Assembly (NCBI GenBank): GCA_963709185.1
Contig: CAVPVQ010000023.1
Span: forward strand, 186,001 to 250,000
Direction: 5' to 3'
DNA: 64,000 bases
Source: Roseiarcus sp963709185
GTDB taxonomy: Bacteria; Pseudomonadota; Alphaproteobacteria; Rhizobiales; Beijerinckiaceae
Shown: in pieces, positions 36,132-44,481 of the stretch
Numbering within the stretch: the stretch's first letter is position 1
Layout: the number at the start of each line of letters is the position of its first letter
Made by a program: the position numbers and the translations under genes
Notes under the pieces: model-generated
Seen by the model: only the letters and a program-made list of their open reading frames with translations
What the model was told of the DNA's origin: nothing
Databases searched by the model: none

Positions 36132-37024
36132 TCGGTTCCCCCGGTGGCGGCCCGTCGACCTGCCATCGCCATCGTATGGGTTTCAGCCGGCGACGCCGCG
36201 GCGGCGCGGGCGAGAGAATTGTCGCGCCGACGCGCCGACAGGAGGATTCGACTCTCCCAAAGGACAAACACCACGCCGAGCAGCGGCAAGACGATCCACA
36301 ACGCCGGGGCCTCCCTCTCCGCCCAGCTTGCGATGACCGGGTCGGCGACAGCCATCTCGCCAGCGATCCACCCCAGAATGGCGCCGCCCGTCTTTACCAG
36401 AATCGGGTGGCGTTTCAGGAGCCCCACGACAAGAAGGCCGCCGAAGACCAGCAGCGGAATGCTGAGCAGAAGACCGAAGATTAGCAGCAGCGCGCTCCCC
36501 TGCGCAATCGCCCCGAGAGCCACGATGTTGTCGAGACTCATCAGCGCGTCGGCCGCCACGAACGTCGCGACGGCGCTCCACGCGGCAGTCGTCGCGCCGC
36601 CCGCGACCCCGACGGCCGCGCCGCCGTCGCGTCGTTGTCCGGGCGCCGCTTCGTCCGACGGGTCGCTTCGATCGTTGGCCGCGATCAGCTTGATGGCGAT
36701 CGCCGCCAGCGCCACGGCGGCGATGATCTTGAGGTAGGGGATCTGAAGCAGCAGGCCCGCGACCATCGTCAGCAGACCGCGCAGCACGATCGCCCCGGCG
36801 GTCCCCAGAACCACCGCCGTGCGCACATGCGCGGCGGGCAGCGAACTGCAGCACATCGCGATGATGAGCGCGTTGTCGGCGCTCAACATCAGATCGATGA
36901 CGCTGATTTCGAGCACCGCGCCGGCGAAATGGAGACCTGATGCGTACTCCACGGCGATCCGCCCTTCAACTGTTCCTTGCTCGCCCGGCCCGCCGACCTC
37001 CGCGCCGCGCTGGCCGGCCGGCAC
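36128..37024 (-). CDS. TerC family (YjbE-type) integral membrane protein
   Basis: The 298-residue frame has seven or so helices and the TerC signature acidic residues in LEISVIDLMLSADNALIIAM and again in ATFVAADALMSLDNIVALG, the two repeated Asp-Asn metal-path motifs. TerC/YjbE proteins are linked to manganese export or metallation of secreted proteins. GTG 36952 just before VEYASGLHF is a likely alternative start (274 residues). Its stop overlaps the hflK start. Coupling to hflKC is unusual. Confidence 0.87.
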   Translation of the reverse strand: MPAGQRGAEVGGPGEQGTVEGRIAVEYASGLHFAGAVLEISVIDLMLSADNALIIAMCCSSLPAAHVRTAVVLGTAGAIVLRGLLTMVAGLLLQIPYLKIIAAVALAAIAIKLIAANDRSDPSDEAAPGQRRDGGAAVGVAGGATTAAWSAVATFVAADALMSLDNIVALGAIAQGSALLLIFGLLLSIPLLVFGGLLVVGLLKRHPILVKTGGAILGWIAGEMAVADPVIASWAEREAPALWIVLPLLGVVFVLWESRILLSARRRDNSLARAAAASPAETHTMAMAGRRAATGGTE

Positions 37025-37066
37025 TATAGAAGCCGGCCAACATCCCGCAAAGCGCCGGGGCGCAGC

Positions 37067-37960
37067 CTATTCCGAAGGGGTCCGAACGAGGCGGAAACCG
37101 ACCACGTCCTGGCGGGCGCCGGCGTCGAGTTCATAGCGCGCCGCGGCGCGAAGATCATCCGGGTTGCTCATCCACGATCCGCCGCGCAGCACGCGCGTGC
37201 GGCAATCGGCGCGGTCGAACGGCGTCGACGCGTCTTCCGACGCCCCGCTATAGTCCTTCCAATAGCAATCGGCGACCCATTGGTAGACGTTTCCCAGCAT
37301 GTCGTAGAGACCGAAGGGATTGGCGTTGAAGCTTCCGACCGGACTCGTCGAGCGGCTGTCCCAGCGGCTCCGGCACATGCCGCAATCGGCGTTGCCCTGC
37401 CCGATGTCGTCGCCCCACCAATAGCGGGTCTGCGTGCCGCCGCGCGCCGCGTATTCCCACTCGGCTTCGGTCGGCAATCGGTAGTGCTGGCCGGTACGGC
37501 GCGACAGCCATTCGGCGAAATCGTTCGCATCGCTCCAGGTGACCATCACCGCCGGATCCCGATCGGTCGCCTCGAACGATGTGCCGACGACGCTGTCGGC
37601 CCCCGACGTCTCCCGCGCATAGGCGGCGAATTCCGCGCGGGTTATCGGATAGCGGCCGACGGCGAGCGGTTTGGCCAATTGTATGGGATGTTGCGGCGCC
37701 TCTTCCGGGGCATGGTCGACGTCGGACGCCGGCGACCCCATCGTCCCGGCGCCGGGCGGGATGACGACCATTTCCGGGCAGTCCGCACAGTCGCGAAACG
37801 TCTTGCCGAATCCCGCGGGAAAGCCGGCCACGGACGACGGCCACAAGGTGAGCGCGCCGACGATCGCGACCGCGACGACGAGCACCAGCAAACCCGCCAG
37901 CGCCCATGGGAGCAGAGGCGGAGCCCGCGATTGGAGCCGGGATTCGGGAGGGGCTGACAT
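37067..37960 (-). CDS. SUMF1 (formylglycine-generating-enzyme-like) domain protein, membrane anchored
   Basis: The 297-residue protein has one N-terminal helix (LPWALAGLLVLVVAVAIVGALT region, about residues 18-38) and a SUMF1/PvdO-type domain. MVVIPPGAGTMGSP, RLPTEAEWEYAARGG, GLYDMLGNVYQWVAD and VLRGGSWMSNPDDLRAA are the family landmarks. The two catalytic cysteines that follow GGSW in true formylglycine-generating enzymes are missing here (GGSWMS), so sulfatase activation is unlikely. It probably faces the periplasm. It lies 42 bp upstream of the TerC gene. Substrate unknown. Confidence 0.83.
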   Translation of the reverse strand: MSAPPESRLQSRAPPLLPWALAGLLVLVVAVAIVGALTLWPSSVAGFPAGFGKTFRDCADCPEMVVIPPGAGTMGSPASDVDHAPEEAPQHPIQLAKPLAVGRYPITRAEFAAYARETSGADSVVGTSFEATDRDPAVMVTWSDANDFAEWLSRRTGQHYRLPTEAEWEYAARGGTQTRYWWGDDIGQGNADCGMCRSRWDSRSTSPVGSFNANPFGLYDMLGNVYQWVADCYWKDYSGASEDASTPFDRADCRTRVLRGGSWMSNPDDLRAAARYELDAGARQDVVGFRLVRTPSE

Positions 37961-38179
37961 GTTCGGCGCGCGATTCTTTCAACGGGGAAGAGCGGAGACA
38001 GACGCGACAGCGAGGGCGCCCGGTGTTCCCGATACGGTCGCCCGAGGCGACGCCGTCGCGCCGATCAGCCGCTGCGCGGCGGAGCCGATATGCCGCGCTC
38101 TGTCCAGCAGGTAACATAGGCTGGCGATCGTCGACAAGCGCTTCCGAGATTTGCTAGCATACGGTTTTGTGAGGTCAGC

Positions 38180-39478
38180 ATGCGGAGCATCGTCCGCACC
38201 GGGCAACGGACCAACAGCGAACCCGTCACCCGCCGTGCTGTTCTGGGCGCCGCGGCCATGCTCGCAGCGGGGGCGGCGAGCGCAACTTCGGCGCCGGCCG
38301 AAGAGACCGCTGCGCCGGGCGCCAATCTTCCGCCCAATGTTCCGGAATGGCAGTTGGCGCCGGGCGCTGAGGTGATGAGCCCGCCCTATGGGTTGCCGTC
38401 CAAATTCGAGGCCGACGTCGTCCGGCGTGAACGCAGCGTCGGCTCGCCGTATCCGACGCGCCAAGCCGCCGTCAGCCTGACGCCGCTGCAGGACCTTCAC
38501 GGCGTCATCACGCCAAACGGCTTGCACTATGAGCGACACCACGCGGGCGTCCCGGTCATCGATCCGGCGGAGCACCGGCTGATCGTCCACGGCCTGGTGG
38601 ACAAGCCGATGATCTTCACGATGGCCGACATCATGCGCTTTCCCGCAGTCTGCCGCCTCCATTTTCTGGAATGTTCCGGCAATACGCAAAACTGGGGCAA
38701 GCCCGATCCGCGCCTGACCGTCCAGGACACCCATGGCCTGCTCAGTTGTTGTGAATGGACGGGCGTGGCGCTCAAAACGGTGCTTGGCGAGTGCGGCCCG
38801 AAACCCGAGGCGCTGTGGATGCTCGCCGAGGGCGCCGACGCCGCCGCCATGACGCGGAGCATTCCGATCGCCAAGGCGTTCGACGACGCCATGCTCGCCT
38901 ATGCGCAGAACGGCGAGCGGCTGCGGCCCGAGCAGGGCTATCCCCTGCGTTTGTTGCTGCCGGGCTACGAGGGCAACACCAATGTCAAATGGCTGCGTCG
39001 CCTGAAGTTCGGCGTCGGACCCTGGGACACTCGCGAAGAGACTTCGAAATACAGTTGGATCATGCCGGACGGGACCGCCCGCCAGTTCAATTTTGTGATG
39101 GAGGCGAAGTCGGTGATCACCATGCCTTCGGGCGGACGCAGGCTCCCGGCGCCCGGCTTTCACGAGATTTCCGGCGTGGCCTGGTCCGGACGCGGCAAGG
39201 TCGTGAAAGTCGAAGTCAGCGCCGACCGCGGCGCGACCTGGGCCGACGCGACGTTGCAAGAACCGGTCCTGTCGAAATGCCTCACCCGCTTCCGATTGCC
39301 GTGGCGTTGGTCGGGCGGCCCGGCGGCGCTGTCGAGCCGCGCGACCGATGAGACCGGCTACGTCCAGCCGACCCGCGACGATCTCCTCAAAACGCGCGAC
39401 GCCCGCTCCTACTACCACTACAACGCCATTCAGACCTGGAACGTCGCCGAAGATGGAGCCGTCACCAATGCGGGGTAG
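38180..39478 (+). CDS. soxC: sulfite dehydrogenase molybdopterin subunit (SoxC)
   Basis: The 432-residue protein has a twin-arginine signal (TRRAVLGAAAMLAAGAAS) and is exported folded. The molybdopterin domain of the sulfite oxidase family contains the Mo-ligand cysteine in HFLECSGNTQNWG (about residues 172-184), LLPGYEGNTNVKWLRRLKFG, and a C-terminal dimerisation domain (SADRGATWADATLQ). RRERSVGSPYPTRQAAVSLTPLQ is typical of SoxC. It overlaps the cytochrome gene downstream, its electron acceptor. No other sox genes are present. Confidence 0.92.
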   Translation: MRSIVRTGQRTNSEPVTRRAVLGAAAMLAAGAASATSAPAEETAAPGANLPPNVPEWQLAPGAEVMSPPYGLPSKFEADVVRRERSVGSPYPTRQAAVSLTPLQDLHGVITPNGLHYERHHAGVPVIDPAEHRLIVHGLVDKPMIFTMADIMRFPAVCRLHFLECSGNTQNWGKPDPRLTVQDTHGLLSCCEWTGVALKTVLGECGPKPEALWMLAEGADAAAMTRSIPIAKAFDDAMLAYAQNGERLRPEQGYPLRLLLPGYEGNTNVKWLRRLKFGVGPWDTREETSKYSWIMPDGTARQFNFVMEAKSVITMPSGGRRLPAPGFHEISGVAWSGRGKVVKVEVSADRGATWADATLQEPVLSKCLTRFRLPWRWSGGPAALSSRATDETGYVQPTRDDLLKTRDARSYYHYNAIQTWNVAEDGAVTNAG

Positions 39479-40019
39479 CCATGCCGCTCGCGCGACGCTG
39501 CTGACGTGGCTCGTCGCGGGCGTGAGCATCGCGGTCGCCGGCGAGGATTTTGGCATCGGCCGCCTCGCCAGCCCGAGCGAGATCGCGGGCTGGGACATCG
39601 ACATCGCGCCGGACGGTACGGGCCTTCCGCCGGGGCGCGGCAGCGTGCGTGAGGGCGAGGCGATCTTCGCCGACAAATGCGCCTCGTGTCATGGCGGTCA
39701 CGGCGAAGGCAAGCCGATGGATCGGCTTGCGGGCGGCTCGGGGACCATCGGAACAGCGACGCCGATCAAGACCGTAGGGAGCTACTGGCCGTCCGCCACC
39801 ACGCTCTTCGATTTTGTGCGCCGCGCCATGCCGTTCAACGCCCCGCAATCCCTCTCGCCGAGCCAGGTCTACGCGGTCAGCGCCTACGTGCTGTTCCTGA
39901 ACCACCTTGTGCCGGGCGACGCGATTCTCGACGCCAGGTCGCTCCCCAAGGTCGCAATGCCGAACCGAAACAACTTTGTCAGCGGCTACAACCCCAACGC
40001 TCCCGCGCCGGGGAATTGA
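39468..40019 (+). CDS. soxD: c-type cytochrome subunit of sulfite dehydrogenase (SoxD-like)
   Basis: From ATG 39468 (GGAG upstream inside the soxC 3' end) the 183-residue protein has a signal peptide and a single heme site CASCH in ADKCASCHGGHGEGKPMDRL. A distal methionine candidate is in RRAMPFNAPQSLSPSQVYA, a SoxD-type segment. The classic diheme SoxD has a second domain that is absent here. It overlaps soxC by 11 bp. It should pass sulfite-derived electrons to the respiratory chain. Confidence 0.87.
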   Translation: MRGSHAARATLLTWLVAGVSIAVAGEDFGIGRLASPSEIAGWDIDIAPDGTGLPPGRGSVREGEAIFADKCASCHGGHGEGKPMDRLAGGSGTIGTATPIKTVGSYWPSATTLFDFVRRAMPFNAPQSLSPSQVYAVSAYVLFLNHLVPGDAILDARSLPKVAMPNRNNFVSGYNPNAPAPGN

Positions 40020-40446
40020 CCGTCGGGGAGGTCTCTGCGAGCGCAATCTCTTGAATGGCCGCGAGACCCTCTGCGCTTTCGATAGCGGGCGGCTTTGTTT
40101 GGATTTGGCGACGCCGGCAGAGCGCTCGCGGCCGGCCGCGAACCGTTCGGACTCAACACAAAAGGGTCCTGCGGTCGGTCGGCGCGCCGAGAATGGCCCC
40201 GGCCACGCATCACCTTATCGTGACAAGCGTGGGGCGGGGATCGCCGGGCGCTTCTTGCCGCAGCGAAGAATCCAAGCCGCAAACAAGCCCTGCGCGACCC
40301 GCCGCGGCCGGGCCGATCGGCGGGGTCGAGCCATCGCGGTCGCCAGAGCTGCGAGCAATCTCCTTGCGTGAGAAAAACGGATTGTGCTACGATCGGTCGC
40401 GGATGAGGTTCCGTAGTCCGCGAAGAACCGAATCAGGGAGAGAGAG
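40020..40446. other. region upstream of pqqA
   Basis: This 427-bp stretch separates soxD from pqqA. Apart from the promoter candidate at 40364-40393 and the ribosome binding site GGGAGAG directly before pqqA, only GC-rich shadow frames are visible. No terminator with a T-run follows soxD. Confidence 0.5.
40364..40393 (+). promoter_or_regulatory. candidate sigma70-type promoter of pqqA
   Basis: TTGCGT (40364-40369) and TACGAT (40388-40393) are separated by 18 bases and lie 53 bases before the pqqA start, in a locally less GC-rich stretch. The match to consensus is partial. Confidence 0.4.
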
Positions 40447-40524
40447 ATGTCTTGGACAACCCCGATCGTCGTTGAAGTATGCCTGGGCATGGAAGTCACC
40501 AGCTACGCATCAGCGACCGTGTGA
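40447..40524 (+). CDS. pqqA: PqqA, pyrroloquinoline quinone precursor peptide
   Basis: This 25-residue peptide is the ribosomal precursor of PQQ. It begins MSWTTPIVVEV and contains CLGMEVTSY, in which Glu16 and Tyr20 (E-x3-Y) are the residues cross-linked by PqqE and converted into the cofactor. The start ATG follows GGGAGAG. The tail after Tyr20 is only five residues. It lies 4 kb upstream of pqqB instead of directly before it, and is followed at once by a strong hairpin. Confidence 0.95.
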   Translation: MSWTTPIVVEVCLGMEVTSYASATV

Positions 40525-41035
40525 ACTAACAGCGTTCGGCTATGCGAAAGTAGCCGAACGCCAATTGGCGATAAAAGCCGTGGAGCGGGTCACCGCGTAC
40601 GGTTCTGGGTGCGAGGCGTTGCGGGAAAGCTTCTGGCCAGCCGCAAGGTTGGCGCGGCCGAGAGCGGCGACCGTGGTTTTCGCGTATCGCGCTAAGGCGC
40701 CGCAAGCTATTTGATCCGACTGCGGAGACCTTCCGCGGTGGGGCAATGTTTCGCTCTCGGCGAGCCGGATTGCTGGCTCTCCGGCGTGGGCGACAACAAC
40801 CGGCCAGTCCGTCGATCGTCGCGAGATTGGCCTCCTTTACTCGCCACGCGCCCACGCCGCTCGCGGTGGCGGACAGAGCGCGGGTGGTCATTTTCATAGC
40901 GGCCATTGCAAACGTCGGCTGTCCGGAATTGGCGGTCAAGCCACGATATTGCGAGCGAGCGACAACGGCGGGGCATCGGGAACGGGCGCCATTGGCGCTC
41001 CCAACGAGGAGGCGACGACTGGGGGAGGAAACCGG
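40525..41035. other. spacer between pqqA and the IclR gene
   Basis: Apart from the hairpin at 40532-40561, the 511 bases contain only shadow frames. A strong ribosome binding site GGGGGAGGAA lies at the right end, immediately before the GTG of the IclR gene. No second pqqA copy was found. Confidence 0.5.
40532..40561 (+). terminator. hairpin after pqqA (attenuator-like)
   Basis: GCGTTCGGCTA and TAGCCGAACGC form a perfect 11-bp stem with an 8-base loop, starting 7 bases after the pqqA stop. No T-run follows, so it may act as RNA 3'-end protection or a partial terminator. Hairpins after pqqA that raise pqqA RNA above the other pqq genes are known in other bacteria. Confidence 0.7.
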
Positions 41036-41941
41036 GTGGCCAGGGCGTTGGTGAACGGGGAAGCGTATCGTAAGAGAACCACCGAAAAGACCGGCAGCGT
41101 CCAATCGCTGCGACGCGCCCTTTCCATCATGAAGGTGATCGCCGCGGCAAGCGATGGCGCGACGTTGACCGAGATCGCGCGCGCAACGAACCTGGCTTCC
41201 TCGACCGTCCATCGCCTGTTGTCCACGCTCCAGCAGGATCGTTTCGCCCAATTCAGGACCGATGGCGCGCGCTGGCAGGTGGGGGTTGACGCCTTCACCG
41301 TCGGCAGCGCTTTTGTCGGCGTGCGCGACATTGCGAAAGGCGCGCGCCCGCTTCTGCGCCGCCTTATGGAGGAGAGCGGCGAGACCGCCAATCTGGCGAT
41401 TCTGAATGGCGATATGGCGGTGTATATGGACCAGGTCGAGAGCCGCCAGACGATGCGCGCGATCTGCAAGCCGGGCGGCCGGGCGGTGCTGCACAGCACC
41501 TCTCTTGGAAAGAGCATGCTGGCGGCGATGCGGCCGGAAGAAGTCAACCGCATCCTCACGGTGCGGGGCATGACCCGCTTCACCCGCAAGACCATCGACA
41601 CCCCCGCCGACATGGCGATTCATTTGGCGGAAGTTCGCACGATCGGCTACGCGATCGACGATGAAGAATCCTCGCCCGGCCTGCGATGCGTGGCGGCCGC
41701 CGTGCTGAACGAGCATAGCGAACCGATCGGGGCGATATCCATCTCGGGCCCGGCGATCCGCGTGGCGCGAGAGCGGTTGCCGCAGCTCGGCTCCCTGGTT
41801 CGCTCGATCGCCGGCGAACTCACTCTCGAACTTGGCGGCAGACGCCCCGGTCCGACGCTGCGCGAAGCGCCGGAAGCCCCGACGAAACAGAACGGCCGGC
41901 GGAACGGCCCTCACCGGGCGCAGACGACGCCCGCGGCGTAA
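41036..41941 (+). CDS. IclR family transcriptional regulator
   Basis: From GTG 41036, preceded by GGGGGAGGAA, the protein has 301 residues. SVQSLRRALSIMKVIAA and TLTEIARATNLASSTVHRLL form the N-terminal winged helix-turn-helix; the rest is the IclR effector domain (GRAVLHSTSLGKSMLAAM, SISGPAIRV). A charged Arg/Pro-rich tail ends the protein. Lying between pqqA and a PQQ-enzyme-like gene it is a good candidate regulator of this locus, sensing an aromatic or alcohol-derived acid as IclR proteins often do. Target sites are not identified. Confidence 0.9.
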   Translation: MARALVNGEAYRKRTTEKTGSVQSLRRALSIMKVIAAASDGATLTEIARATNLASSTVHRLLSTLQQDRFAQFRTDGARWQVGVDAFTVGSAFVGVRDIAKGARPLLRRLMEESGETANLAILNGDMAVYMDQVESRQTMRAICKPGGRAVLHSTSLGKSMLAAMRPEEVNRILTVRGMTRFTRKTIDTPADMAIHLAEVRTIGYAIDDEESSPGLRCVAAAVLNEHSEPIGAISISGPAIRVARERLPQLGSLVRSIAGELTLELGGRRPGPTLREAPEAPTKQNGRRNGPHRAQTTPAA

Positions 41942-42545
41942 GGCGCGGCCGATCAGGCGGATTTTGGGCTTCTCACCGCCGCGGCGGGATCGCGGCGCTC
42001 ATTCCGCCGCTCGCTGTAAGTTGCCTGTCCGAAACCGTCCCGCGGCGCGCGATGACGTTCGAGTGCGGCAAGCGTGGTGTATTTTCACGATGTGGAACAT
42101 CGGAGCCATCCCACGCCATCGAAGGGTTTGCCTTCCGTGCGCGCAACTCGCTGTTATATATCTATAATTATTCAATTTCCCACGATGCGGGAAATGCGCG
42201 GCGGCGGAACGGCGGCGCGCGTGGAAATCAACTAGTCTGTCGTGGGCGCAAGTCGCGGCAAGCCACGGCGGGGCGTCGTCCAACCGGGCGCCGCCAAAGA
42301 GATGCGACATCTGCCGGCTATTGCCCTCGCATTGGACCAACTCGGAGAGGCGCATGGTGGCATGGTGATTTGTTAGGCCGGACATTCCAACGTCGGAGTT
42401 TCAATCCGATGGAGGCGGTGTTAGCCTGCGCGGTTGCGCGGGTTCACCGCGGGAGAACGCATCCTGTTGCGTGCGAAAGCGCGCAAATCGGCGCGTGAGC
42501 GTCGAGCGGCAAAGACCATAGACAATAGACCCATGGGAGGAATCG
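41942..42545. other. long leader region before the sorbosone-dehydrogenase-like gene
   Basis: 604 bases without a convincing gene. An AT-rich island at 42153-42177 includes TATAAT (42163-42168) but no good -35 element, 378 bases before the next start. Small open frames (for example about 24 codons from 42300) have no recognisable homology. The strong GGGAGGA site at 42536-42542 belongs to the next gene. A long untranslated leader or an unseen small RNA is possible. Confidence 0.45.
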
Positions 42546-43800
42546 ATGAAGTTTCACATTGCTACGACGTTGGCATTGACGGCGCTGGCCATTTGCCCGG
42601 CTGTCGCGCGAGCGGATGACGCTATCGATACATTGGGCGCCATGCACCGCATGGCTCCGGTGGATTGGCCGACCATCCCGCAGACCGGCGCGAAGGCTGA
42701 CGCGGTCAAGCAAATCCTGACCAAGATCAAGCTGCCGCCCGGGTTCCACATCGATCTCTACGCCCTGGTGCCCGACGCGCGCCATATGGCCGTCGGTCCG
42801 CAAGGCGTTGTGACCTTCGTTGGAACGCGCAAGTCCAAGATCTATGCGGTGACCGATCGTTCGCGCAGCGGCGTCGCGGAGGAAGTGAAAGAGTTCGCCC
42901 CCTCGCTTCCGAAGACCGACCCGAACGGCCCGTGCTTCTCCAAGGACGGGTTCCTCTACGTCGTCGAGCAGAATCGCGTTCTGCAATATCCGGCGGCCGA
43001 GTTCTTTTATGAAAGCCCGGACGTCGCCGTGGGCGTGGTTGTTCCCCAAGGACAACTGATCCCGGCTTCGGAAGAAAGCTTCAACCACAACGCCCGCACA
43101 TGCCGCGTCGGCCCGGATAACAAGCTCTACATTTCGCTTGGCCAGCCCTACAACGTGCCGCCCAAGGAAAAAATGGACATGTACCGGAAACTGGGGATTG
43201 GCGGCGTCATTCGCATGGACCAGGACGGCAAGAACCGTGAAGTCTACGCGGTTGGCATGCGCAATCCCGAGGGCATGGACTTCAATCCGAAGGACAAGAC
43301 GCTCTGGATCGATGACAATCAGGTCGACGGCATGGGCGACGACATTCCTCCCGGCGAGATGAACCACATCGACCAAGATGGGCGAGAACTTCGGCTTCCC
43401 GTGGTACGGCGGCGGGCATACGCGCACCAACGAATACAAGAACGATACGCCGCCGGCCGACATCGTGTTCCCCGAGGTCGAGCAGGTCGCGCATGCGGCC
43501 GACCTCGGCCTGTCGTTCTACACCGGCGACATGTTCCCGGCCAAGTACAAGGGCGCGATCTTCTCGACCCAGCACGGTTCGTGGAACCGCACGGTGCCGG
43601 TCGGCGCGCGCGTTATGGTGACCTTCCTCAAGGAGGACGGCCATGTCGCAGGTCCGTCGGTTCCCTTCGCCGAGGGCTGGAACGATAACGGCCACTATCT
43701 CGGCCGTCCGGTCGACGTCCAGCAATCCTGGGATGGCTCGCTCCTGGTCTCCGACGACCTCGTCGGCGCGGTCTATCGCATCTGGTATGACGGCAAGTAA
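42546..43800 (+). pseudogene. sorbosone dehydrogenase family protein, frameshifted
   Basis: The protein has a signal peptide (residues 1-23, ending AVARA) and a six-bladed β-propeller of the L-sorbosone/soluble glucose dehydrogenase family: LPPGFHIDLYALVPDARHM, FNHNARTCRVGPDNKLYISLGQP and GMRNPEGMDFNPK. One extra A near 43374-43377 (GACCAAGATGG in place of GACCAGATGG) breaks the frame. The remainder (MGENFGFPWYGGGHTRTNEY to RIWYDGK) is intact to 43800. Such enzymes may use PQQ and pass electrons to cytochrome c. If the indel is not an assembly error, the last third is lost. Confidence 0.85.
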
Positions 43801-43820
43801 CACGACGACGATATGATCCG

Positions 43821-43853
43821 ACGGCTCCGGCGAAAGCCGGGGCCGTTGTTTTT
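43821..43853 (+). terminator. rho-independent terminator after the sorbosone-dehydrogenase-like gene
   Basis: ACGGCTCCGGC and GCCGGGGCCGT pair over 11 bp (one T-G) around a GAAA loop, followed by TGTTTTT, 20 bases after the stop codon at 43798-43800. Confidence 0.88.
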
Positions 43854-43876
43854 GGTTCTGTTCGGCAGGGGGCGGG

Positions 43877-44242
43877 ATGCAACGGATGCGGCCAATAGCG
43901 AGAATTGGGGCTTCCGCGATGTCGCTGGCTGTTCTCGTCGCGATTCACGGGCGCGCCGACGCCGCGGGCGATCTCAAGGCGGGTCGGGAGAAGGCCCAGC
44001 AGTGCGAGGTCTGCCACGGCCTCGACGGGCTGTCGAAAATCCCGGAAGCTCCCAATATCGCCGGACAGAACGAGAACTATCTGATCGAACAGTTGAACGC
44101 GTTCAAGACCGGAGAGCGCAAGAGCGACATGATGTCGATGATCGCTCCGACGCTCTCTCCCGACGATATCAACAATCTTGCCGCCTATTACGCGGCGATC
44201 GAGATCACGGTGGGCAAGATCCCGGGCCAACCGTCCAAGTAG
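43877..44242 (+). CDS. class I c-type cytochrome (cytochrome c553-like)
   Basis: The 121-residue protein has a signal peptide (to about residue 29, ending ADA), one heme site CEVCH in QQCEVCHGLDGLSKIPEAP, and a distal Met in the KSDMMSMIAPTLSPDDINNL segment. It is the same general type as either half of the diheme cytochrome at 54018. It sits after the terminator of the dehydrogenase-like gene and before pqqB, so it is expected to accept electrons from a periplasmic PQQ enzyme. Confidence 0.9.
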   Translation: MQRMRPIARIGASAMSLAVLVAIHGRADAAGDLKAGREKAQQCEVCHGLDGLSKIPEAPNIAGQNENYLIEQLNAFKTGERKSDMMSMIAPTLSPDDINNLAAYYAAIEITVGKIPGQPSK

Positions 44243-44481
44243 TTGGACTCCGTCGCGACCCAGGTCCGGCCCGCCGTCAACGCGCCCAGATTGGTCCTAT
44301 AATGCGCGCCGGCTAAGCCTCTTCGCCGTGCGTCGCCCGACGACGCGTCGGTCGGCGGCATGGGACGCGACGCCGGCGCGGGCGTCGAGGCGCGGTGGTC
44401 ACCGGCGCGCCATTGTTGGAGTTCAAGGCAAGGGCCGGCGCGCCGTCGAGGTCGATCGGGATGCGCGGGCGAAGGAACACA

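Noticed and set aside
37067..37960. Formylglycine-generating enzyme that activates sulfatases
   Set aside because: The catalytic cysteines after GGSW are absent and no sulfatase gene is nearby, so only the SUMF1 domain name is supported.
40055..40714. 219-codon open frame across pqqA
   Set aside because: It overlaps pqqA and its hairpin in another frame, lacks a ribosome binding site and has shadow-frame composition.
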